Source of the DNA: Paenactinomyces guangxiensis | GTDB lineage: Bacteria; Bacillota; Bacilli; Thermoactinomycetales; Thermoactinomycetaceae | Assembly (NCBI RefSeq): GCF_016055185.1 | Contig: NZ_JAECVR010000022.1 | Location: forward strand, 1 to 53,862 | Length of the DNA: 53,862 nucleotides | Direction of reading: 5' to 3' | Shown here: in pieces, positions 48,814 through 53,862 of the stretch | Layout of the letters: every line of letters starts with the position of its first letter | Numbering within the stretch: position 1 is the stretch's first letter | Notes under the pieces: model-generated | Seen by the model: only the letters and a program-made list of their open reading frames with translations | The model's database searches: none | Told to the model about the DNA's origin: nothing | Made by a program: the position numbers and the translations under genes

Positions 48814-49716
48814 ATGGCAACGGAATGGAAAGTAGGCTTTATTGGTTTGGGAATTATGGGGAGGTCGATGTCCCGGCATATTATAAATGCGGGCTATCAA
48901 GTCACTGTGTGGAACCGCACAGCTTCCAAGATGGAAGAAGCGGCCGGGTGGGGAGCCCGTAAAGCCCGTTCACCGAAAGAAGTGGCGGAAAACAGCAATC
49001 TGATCATCACCATTGTGGGTGATACCCCGGATGTCCGTGAAGTAGTTGAAGGCGAAAACGGAGTCCTGGCAGGGGCTAAGCCCGGTTCTGTGTTGATTGA
49101 TATGAGCACGATTTCCCCCGACGCCACCAGACAGATTGCCGCCCGCGCCGCCGAACAGGGTGTGGCGATGCTTGACGCACCGGTAAGCGGAGGGGATATC
49201 GGAGCCAGGAACGGAACGCTTTCCATCATGGTCGGCGGAGAGGCCTCCGTTCTGGAAAGTGTAAAACCGGTTCTTGAAACGATGGGCAAGTCGATTGTCC
49301 ATTGCGGACCGAACGGTGCAGGACAGACCGTTAAAGCTTGCAATCAGATTTTGTGCGGCCTGAACTTACTTGGCATGGTCGAAGCGCTCGCCTTCGCCAA
49401 AAAAGCGGGTGTTGATCTGGAGAAAATGATTGAGGTTACAACCCGTGGGGCGGGAGGTTCATGGGCGCTTGCCAACCTGGGACCGCGGGTGGTCAAAGGA
49501 GACTTGGATCCCGGTTTTTCCGTCCGCTTTCAACAAAAGGACCTGCGAATTGTCCTGCAAGAAGCAGAACGGCTGGAACTGCCGCTATTAGGTACCGCCG
49601 CTGTTCAACAACTATTGCGCTCCGTCCAGGCGCATGGAGGAAATGAAGACGGTACCCATGCGCTGATCAGGTTGATGGAACAATTGGGCAATGTGTCAAT
49701 TACACCCTCGGAGTAA
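48814..49716 (+). CDS. NAD(P)-dependent beta-hydroxyacid dehydrogenase
   Basis: 300 residues of the 3-hydroxyisobutyrate / tartronate-semialdehyde reductase family. The Rossmann motif GFIGLGIMGRSMSRHI is at the N-terminus (residues 8-23), the substrate segment DAPVSGGDIGARNGTLSIMVGG near residue 120, and the catalytic lysine in GAGQTVKACNQIL (near residue 171). AAAGAGGCG precedes ATG 48814. The specific substrate cannot be read from the sequence; YkwC-like enzymes of Bacillus are similar. Confidence 0.9.
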   Translation: MATEWKVGFIGLGIMGRSMSRHIINAGYQVTVWNRTASKMEEAAGWGARKARSPKEVAENSNLIITIVGDTPDVREVVEGENGVLAGAKPGSVLIDMSTISPDATRQIAARAAEQGVAMLDAPVSGGDIGARNGTLSIMVGGEASVLESVKPVLETMGKSIVHCGPNGAGQTVKACNQILCGLNLLGMVEALAFAKKAGVDLEKMIEVTTRGAGGSWALANLGPRVVKGDLDPGFSVRFQQKDLRIVLQEAERLELPLLGTAAVQQLLRSVQAHGGNEDGTHALIRLMEQLGNVSITPSE

Positions 49717-49764
49717 CGGGGGAGCAGTCCTTTTGATGTAAACAGGCAATGTTTGTTCATCAGC

Positions 49765-49791
49765 TTGACTCTTCCTTAGTAAAATGATAAT
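49765..49791 (+). promoter_or_regulatory. Candidate promoter of the 49.8-50.05 kb RNA
   Basis: TTGACT (49765-49770) followed by GATAAT 15 bp later (49786-49791), or TAATCG with a 17-bp spacer. Downstream lies a perfect palindrome TGTTAT-N7-ATAACA at 49837-49855 that could be an operator or a 5' hairpin. Confidence 0.4.
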
Positions 49792-49799
49792 CGTCCAAA

Positions 49800-50050
49800 T
49801 ACAGATGGATTTTACTTTATCTTTAGAAAAATGATATGTTATTCCAGATATAACAGAGATACTTTGGTCCCAGCCAATAATGCGAAAAAATATTCAAGGG
49901 CTATTGAGGTGGGAAAGGTTCCCCACGCGCTCGTCAGTGATGGAGATATGACTGGCAAGTCACCAGAGACGCAGGATCCGCCGCCCTGCCAAATAACCTA
50001 AATAGACCTGAGAGCTTTCCTGAAGAGGAAAGCTCTCAGACTGTTTCTTT
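49800..50050 (+). ncRNA. Candidate free-standing structured RNA
   Basis: No ORF, but several consistent pairings: CTTTGGT with ACCAGAG, GGCTATT with AATAACC, the hairpin GTGGGAA/TTCCCCAC near 49912, and GCAGG/CCTGC near 49970. The segment ends in a 14-bp perfect terminator and is preceded by a plausible promoter. The next gene on this strand starts more than 1.2 kb away, and the gene in between runs the other way. It is therefore not a simple leader. No known family (6S, SRP, RNase P, tmRNA, common riboswitches) was recognised. Confidence 0.5.
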
Positions 50051-50052
50051 TT
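50008..50052 (+). terminator. Strong intrinsic terminator
   Basis: CTGAGAGCTTTCCT is perfectly complementary to AGGAAAGCTCTCAG with a 4-nt loop GAAG. ACTGTTTCTTTTT follows, so it works on the plus strand. Confidence 0.9.
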
Positions 50053-50087
50053 GGCTGGAGATCTCCGCTTTAAGCCAGGGTAGAACA

Positions 50088-51122
50088 TCATAACCCAATA
50101 TACTTGGCAACAAGGGTTCTTGCAACAGGGATTTCACCTGTACCCTGAACCAGGATACGTCCATCAGGGAAAATGACGAACCGGAAAGATTCCACCTCGG
50201 CCCGCAGCATAAACGGATTTCGCGCCACTTTGCCCACCATTTTTAAACGGTCCTCCAGCTGATCCAAATCGATGGAATGTTGTTCCGGGGGCGTGATCTG
50301 AACCGTTTCCCGACCACATAAAGAGACTTCCCGCGCCTGTTTGTCAACAGGGTCCAAATAATCATAGTTGTGTTGTTGACAGGCGGGGCAATCTGCTTGC
50401 CGCTGTCCGGAAACTTGCAGTGCCGTATCGTGGTTGGCCCATAGCTCAAAATGGCGCAGGCGGGTTTCCAGCGCATTTGTGTCCCCCACCAGCAACTTGA
50501 ACGCTTCAGTAGCCTGATAGGCCGCCACCACCTGGATAATCGGCCCGATCACCCCGGCAGTATCGCAGGTTTGGGCGGTGCCGGGAGCGGGTGCCTGCGG
50601 AAAAAGGCAGCGCAGACAGGGAGTGATTCCGGGACGAATGGTAAATGTGATCCCCCGTGCACTGACCGCTCCGCCATAAATCCAGGGAATCGAGTATTTG
50701 ATACTTACATCGTTGACCAAATAACGAACGTCAAAATTATCGCTCCCATCCAGGATCAGATCTACATCAGAGAGAAGCTCCTCTGCATTTCTCCAGGTAA
50801 GATCGGTGATATGCGGATCAAGGTCAACAGATGAGTTGATTGCTTTCAGCTTTTGAGCAGCCGCTGTCGCTTTGGGCAGGTGATCTTCGGCATCAGCTTC
50901 GTCATACAACATTTGCCGTTGCAGATTGCTCGCTTCCACAAAATCGCGGTCAATCAAGCGGACATATCCGATCCCCGCCCGGACCATATGATTGGCTAAA
51001 GCAGTTCCCAGCGCACCAAGGCCTACAATTGCAACGCGGGACTTTTGCAGTTTGGCTTGTCCCGTTGGTCCAATCGGAGAAAAAAGCACTTGTCTGGAAT
51101 AACGGGTGAGATCCATACTCAT
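50088..51122 (-). CDS. moeB: MoeB/ThiF-family sulfur-carrier adenylyltransferase
   Basis: Activates the C-terminus of MoaD or ThiS with ATP for molybdopterin or thiamine synthesis. 344 residues: nucleotide motif VAIVGLGALGTALANHM (about 30-46), adenylate-binding LIDRDFVEASNLQRQMLY, the segment LDGSDNFDVRYLVND, and zinc cysteines in CLRC and CPAC. A C-terminal extra domain of about 95 residues matches that of Bacillus MoeB/ThiF proteins. AAGGGGAA precedes ATG 51122. No other moa or thi gene is nearby, so the partner is uncertain. Confidence 0.9.
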   Translation of the reverse strand: MSMDLTRYSRQVLFSPIGPTGQAKLQKSRVAIVGLGALGTALANHMVRAGIGYVRLIDRDFVEASNLQRQMLYDEADAEDHLPKATAAAQKLKAINSSVDLDPHITDLTWRNAEELLSDVDLILDGSDNFDVRYLVNDVSIKYSIPWIYGGAVSARGITFTIRPGITPCLRCLFPQAPAPGTAQTCDTAGVIGPIIQVVAAYQATEAFKLLVGDTNALETRLRHFELWANHDTALQVSGQRQADCPACQQHNYDYLDPVDKQAREVSLCGRETVQITPPEQHSIDLDQLEDRLKMVGKVARNPFMLRAEVESFRFVIFPDGRILVQGTGEIPVARTLVAKYIGL

Positions 51123-51264
51123 AAAAAATTCCCCTTATCATAAATTCAAATAATAAGGTTTTCCATTTTTTATTTTCTCATCTCCTTACAAATCTGCAAC
51201 CCCGGGTGAAATGAGTATGAAGGAGGGAATAATAGGGAAAGAGTGAAATGAGGAGGAGATCTAC

Positions 51265-51591
51265 TTGGAGAAAAAAACCTACTATGTAACTGTGGACATT
51301 GGCCCGAATGCGGGTGAAATCCGGGAAGAAATCAATCTAAATGATGCTGTGTATGATTTTGAGATCAGAGCGACCCCCGAAGAAATTTCCCGCTTGGAAA
51401 AGCTGTTTGAGGAAACGCAGGAAAACGACTTTCACACGTTTATAACGGCCCACATCCCTTATGAAACGAGAGAGCGATTGCAGGACAGCCGCAGAGAGGA
51501 TGAAAAAATTGATCAGATCTATCAGATGATTTACCAGTTGGGAACTGAAGAGACGAAGCGAAAAATGAAACAGTCAGGGATTATTCACTGA
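51265..51591 (+). CDS. Small acidic protein of unknown function
   Basis: 108 residues from a TTG start behind AGGAGGAG. It is hydrophilic, rich in Glu and Asp, with an N-terminal beta-like half (YYVTVDIGPNAGEIREEI) and a helical C-terminal half (ERLQDSRREDEKIDQIYQMIYQLGTEETKRKMK). There is no signal peptide or membrane helix, and no family was recognised. The good ribosome binding site and codon pattern support a real gene. Confidence 0.65.
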   Translation: MEKKTYYVTVDIGPNAGEIREEINLNDAVYDFEIRATPEEISRLEKLFEETQENDFHTFITAHIPYETRERLQDSRREDEKIDQIYQMIYQLGTEETKRKMKQSGIIH

Positions 51592-51739
51592 GGGCTGTGA
51601 AAATTTCCGGGAGGATTTTGAGTTTGAGTGGCATAGTGTCTTTTTAATCCTGGAAAAGGGATAAAAAGACACCTCAACCGGAATAGATGAAATATTGGGC
51701 GGACTGTTATTTTTGGGATAAATCAACTTCCCCATGAAC

Positions 51740-51768
51740 TTGATCTTCCCATTCATAGGGAATATACT
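51740..51768 (+). promoter_or_regulatory. SigA-type promoter of the BI-1 family gene
   Basis: TTGATC, 17-bp spacer, TATACT, about 40 bp upstream of the GTG start. Confidence 0.6.
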
Positions 51769-51808
51769 TATTTTAAATGAATTAACTTTTGATGGAGGGA
51801 ATAGTTTC

Positions 51809-52522
51809 GTGGAACAACCTCGTTTTCCGGGTATGAACACCGGGACACCTGCTCCGGTAGTTACGACTAATCAACGGCTGATGCAACGAGTTTTTTCCTG
51901 GATGTTTGCCGGTTTGATCATGACGGCAATCATCGCTGGCGCTCTCAGCATGAATCCAAATGTGCCCAAGATGCTGGCGTCTCAACCGGTTGTGTTCTGG
52001 GGCTTTGTCATCGCCGAATTAATCGTTGTATTCGGGCTGTCCCTTTTTCTCAACCGCTTGTCCGTCTTTGCGGCAACTCTGGGTTTCTTCTTATATGCAG
52101 CCTTAAACGGAGTTACTTTAACCCTGATACTGTCTTACTATAACCTTGGAACCATTGGTGCAGCCTTTTTTATCACGGCTGGTATGTTTGGCGTATGTGC
52201 ATTGATCGGTTATACCACCAAACGTGACCTCTCCAAGATCGGTTCCATTGCTCTGATGCTGGTGATCGGGCTGATTCTGGCATCGCTGGTGAATATCTTC
52301 TTCATCGAGAGCAGCCTCTTCTCATGGATTGTCTCTATTGCCCTTGTGGTTCTTTTCTGCGTCATCACTGCCTTCGACGTTCAGAAAATCAAATATATGA
52401 GCGAACAGGCATATGATGAAGATACGGTGTCCAAATTGGCGATCTTTGGCGCGTTGATGCTTTATCTGGACTTTATCATTATCTTCAAAAACCTGCTCAA
52501 TATTCTCGGCAGTGATGACTAA
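51809..52522 (+). CDS. Bax inhibitor-1 (YbhL/YetJ-like) membrane protein
   Basis: 237 residues with seven membrane segments. BI-1 family features are LMQRVFSWMFAGLIMTAIIAG in the first helix, GFFLYAALNGVTLTLIL, and the C-terminal AFDVQKIKYM ... LAIFGALMLYLDFIIIFKNLLNILG with the conserved aspartates that form the pH-sensing pair of calcium-leak channels such as YetJ. GTG 51809 follows GGAGGGAA; the longer frame from 51734 would start upstream of the promoter. Confidence 0.92.
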   Translation: MEQPRFPGMNTGTPAPVVTTNQRLMQRVFSWMFAGLIMTAIIAGALSMNPNVPKMLASQPVVFWGFVIAELIVVFGLSLFLNRLSVFAATLGFFLYAALNGVTLTLILSYYNLGTIGAAFFITAGMFGVCALIGYTTKRDLSKIGSIALMLVIGLILASLVNIFFIESSLFSWIVSIALVVLFCVITAFDVQKIKYMSEQAYDEDTVSKLAIFGALMLYLDFIIIFKNLLNILGSDD

Positions 52523-52557
52523 AGGAACACTAAAAAATTCCATGCTTCAGATGATCT

Positions 52558-52614
52558 CCCCCCTGGAATGAACTTTTCGCCCCGGCCTGGGTTCGCAGGT
52601 GATTCCAAGGGGGG
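52558..52614. repeat. Imperfect inverted repeat after the BI-1 gene
   Basis: CCCCCCTGGAAT pairs with ATTCCAAGGGGGG (one unpaired base) across about 32 nt. There is no T run; it may be an mRNA 3'-end hairpin. Confidence 0.45.
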
Positions 52615-52699
52615 TTATTCACTGTTGAACTTGAAATAACAAGTGATTCATGCATACGGAAAGGGTAAGATAAAACGATATTTCCGGGGGAAAAAACAC

Positions 52700-52729
52700 T
52701 TGACTCCAACATTTGTTCCGTGCTAATCT
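52700..52729 (+). promoter_or_regulatory. Candidate upstream promoter of the tRNA operon
   Basis: TTGACT, 18-bp spacer, TAATCT. Tandem promoters are usual for stable RNA operons. Confidence 0.4.
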
Positions 52730-52790
52730 ATTAAATGTCTTCGGCGAAACAGGACGATGAAGCAATCCACAAGAAATTCAAAAAAAGTCC

Positions 52791-52819
52791 TTGCAAAATG
52801 AAATCAAATCAGTTATAAT
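52791..52819 (+). promoter_or_regulatory. Main promoter of the tRNA operon
   Basis: TTGCAA, 17-bp spacer, perfect TATAAT, ending 31 bp before tRNA-Asn. Confidence 0.8.
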
Positions 52820-52850
52820 TGACCCTGTCGCTGAAAAAATTTAAAGTCGT

Positions 52851-52925
52851 TCCTCAGTAGCTCAATGGTAGAGCACCCGGCTGTTAACCGGTAGGTTGCA
52901 GGTTCGAGTCCTGCCTGAGGAGCCA
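52851..52925 (+). tRNA. tRNA-Asn (anticodon GTT)
   Basis: Acceptor TCCTCAG pairs with CTGAGGA, anticodon loop CTGTTAA, T-loop GTTCGAGTC, CCA encoded. First of eight tRNA genes. Confidence 0.97.
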
Positions 52926-52931
52926 TTTTGC

Positions 52932-53024
52932 GGAGAGATACTCAAGAGGCCGAAGAGGACGGTTTGCTAAACCGTTAGGGGGTCACAAGGCCCCGCGAGG
53001 GTTCGAATCCCTCTCTCTCCGCCA
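52932..53024 (+). tRNA. tRNA-Ser (anticodon GCT)
   Basis: 93 nt with the long variable arm of class II tRNAs. Acceptor GGAGAGA pairs with TCTCTCC, anticodon loop TTGCTAA, CCA encoded. Confidence 0.97.
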
Positions 53025-53035
53025 GATCAATGATT

Positions 53036-53111
53036 GGCCCGTTGGTGAAGCGGTAAACACACCAGCCTTTCACGCTGGCATGCAGGGGTTCGAATCCCCT
53101 ACGGGTCACCA
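53036..53111 (+). tRNA. tRNA-Glu (anticodon TTC)
   Basis: Acceptor GGCCCGT pairs with ACGGGTC (one G-T), anticodon loop CTTTCAC, CCA encoded. Confidence 0.97.
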
Positions 53112-53117
53112 CTTTTT

Positions 53118-53193
53118 GGACGCTTAGCTCAGCTGGGAGAGCATCTGCCTTACAAGCAGAGGGTCGGCGGTTCGATCCCGTCAGCGTCCACCA
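53118..53193 (+). tRNA. tRNA-Val (anticodon TAC)
   Basis: Acceptor GGACGCT pairs with AGCGTCC, anticodon loop CTTACAA, CCA encoded. Confidence 0.97.
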
Positions 53194-53223
53194 TTGAAGA
53201 AAGATTCTTCTTCATATTTTTGC

Positions 53224-53300
53224 GGAGCTGTGGTGTAGAGGCCTAACATGCCTGCCTGTCACGCAGGAGATCGCGGGTTCGAATCCCGTCAGCTCCGCCA
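53224..53300 (+). tRNA. tRNA-Asp (anticodon GTC)
   Basis: Acceptor GGAGCTG pairs with CAGCTCC, anticodon loop CTGTCAC, CCA encoded. Confidence 0.97.
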
Positions 53301-53315
53301 TCTATTTTCATTTAT

Positions 53316-53392
53316 GGCGGCCGTGGCGAAGTGGTTAACGCACCGGATTGTGGCTCCGGCACTCGTGGGTTCGATTCCCACCGGTCGCCCCA
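53316..53392 (+). tRNA. tRNA-His (anticodon GTG)
   Basis: Encoded G at position -1 faces discriminator C, as required for tRNA-His. Acceptor GCGGCCG pairs with CGGTCGC, anticodon loop TTGTGGC, CCA encoded. Confidence 0.96.
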
Positions 53393-53395
53393 CAC

Positions 53396-53470
53396 TGGGG
53401 AGTAGCCAAGCGGTAAGGCAACGGACTTTGACTCCGTCATGCGTAGGTTCGATCCCTACCTCCCCAGCCA
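53396..53470 (+). tRNA. tRNA-Gln (anticodon TTG)
   Basis: Acceptor TGGGGAG pairs with CTCCCCA, anticodon loop CTTTGAC, CCA encoded. Its last ten bases recur as bases 1-10 of the window. Confidence 0.97.
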
Positions 53471-53477
53471 TTACTAT

Positions 53478-53553
53478 GAGCCATTAGCTCAGTTGGTAGA
53501 GCATCTGACTTTTAATCAGAGGGTCGAAGGTTCGAGTCCTTCATGGCTCACCA
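53478..53553 (+). tRNA. tRNA-Lys (anticodon TTT), second copy
   Basis: Identical over 76 bases to the gene at 18-93. Last tRNA of the operon. Confidence 0.97.
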
Positions 53554-53570
53554 CATTGATAGATAAAAAT

Positions 53571-53621
53571 AAAAAAAGCGTCTCACAGCTGATGCACAAT
53601 CAGATGTGAGACGCTTTTTTT
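53571..53621 (+). terminator. Intrinsic terminator of the tRNA operon
   Basis: AAAAAGCGTCTCACA pairs with TGTGAGACGCTTTTT. An inner CTGAT/ATCAG stem caps it, and a T run follows. Confidence 0.92.
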
Positions 53622-53862
53622 ATTTTGTAAAACATTTGATAAAAAGTTCTATTTAAGCAATATTTGCGAGAAAGAACCTACTTAAAAGCCTGCCGGTATT
53701 AAAAGTCCTTTTTCATTAAAAAAGAACTTTAGATGACCTTGTTGCATAACTAAGGTAAAAACCAAGAACCTAACGGTTCCAAGGCGCTTTTGAAGTGTTA
53801 AAACCTAACCTTTTATTTATTAAGCGATCGAGTAAATATAACAAAATTACCCACAAAGTATG
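53622..53862. other. AT-rich region after the tRNA operon without a recognised gene
   Basis: Contains a short palindrome GAACC-TAAC-GGTTC near 53785 and no long ORF in either direction. No promoter, tRNA or insertion-sequence end could be established. Confidence 0.4.

Noticed and set aside
49880..50000. Similarity to M-box or cobalamin riboswitch cores (ATGGAGATA, CCAGAGACGC)
   Set aside because: Only short segments agree, key conserved parts are missing, and no regulated gene follows on that strand.
53248..53487. ORFs across the Asp-His-Gln tRNA genes
   Set aside because: They are read through well-formed tRNA cloverleaves and are artefacts.
53690..53862. Possible insertion-sequence remnant (TTGTTGCATAACTAAGG and a short palindrome)
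   Set aside because: No paired terminal repeat, no transposase frame and no target duplication could be found.

Overview
The window reads as a chromosomal segment of a spore-forming, low-to-mid GC Firmicute of the order Bacillales, possibly a Thermoactinomycetaceae-like lineage (the family is inferred, not demonstrated). The signs are purine-rich Shine-Dalgarno sites, TTG and GTG starts, a glmS ribozyme, a lysine riboswitch, LicT-type antitermination, the sporulation genes cmpA and ydcC, and a gene order acpS - nnr - ydcC - alr - mazEF - rsbU/V/W - sigB - tex - cmpA - sprT - tRNA cluster that follows the Bacillus subtilis ydc/sigB neighbourhood.

Layout. 1-93: end of a tRNA cluster (Gln tail, Lys). 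0.4-5.4 kb: arginase, a methyltransferase and PEP carboxylase. 5.9-11.7 kb: cdaA-cdaR-glmM-glmS, coupling c-di-AMP synthesis to amino-sugar precursors of peptidoglycan. A glmS ribozyme precedes glmS, and an unexplained structured insert separates cdaR from glmM. 12.0-18.3 kb: a beta-glucoside utilisation locus (licT, PTS transporter, two family 1 glycosidases) in visible decay. licT carries an amber codon, the PTS gene has lost its 5' end, one glycosidase is frameshifted and a neighbouring DUF3021 gene has two frameshifts. The antiterminator targets, a cre site and one glycosidase remain intact. 18.5-32.4 kb: accessory genes, namely a papain-like fold protein, an inositol phosphatase-like enzyme, two Tat-signal proteins related to the N,N-dimethylformamidase large subunit, a lysine-riboswitch-controlled permease, an NTR/TIMP-like envelope protein, an acyl-CoA dehydrogenase/ligase pair, a GNAT enzyme, a DedA-type membrane protein and a broken gamma-carbonic anhydrase. 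32.6-36.2 kb (minus strand): flotillin with a frameshifted NfeD-like partner, then a CopD-like protein, a heme-monooxygenase-like protein and an AbrB-type membrane protein.

36.4-49.7 kb is the core block: acyl carrier protein activation, NAD(P)HX repair, sporulation lipoprotein, alanine racemase, MazEF toxin-antitoxin, the RsbU-RsbV-RsbW-SigB general stress switch, Tex, CmpA, SprT-like protein, a thioredoxin-fold protein and a beta-hydroxyacid dehydrogenase. 49.8-50.05 kb holds a candidate free-standing non-coding RNA ending in a 14-bp terminator hairpin. MoeB/ThiF, a small unknown protein and a BI-1 family membrane protein follow. An eight-tRNA operon (Asn, Ser, Glu, Val, Asp, His, Gln, Lys) closes the window. 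Its Gln-Lys end repeats the first 93 bases of the window, so about 53 kb is bracketed by direct tRNA repeats.
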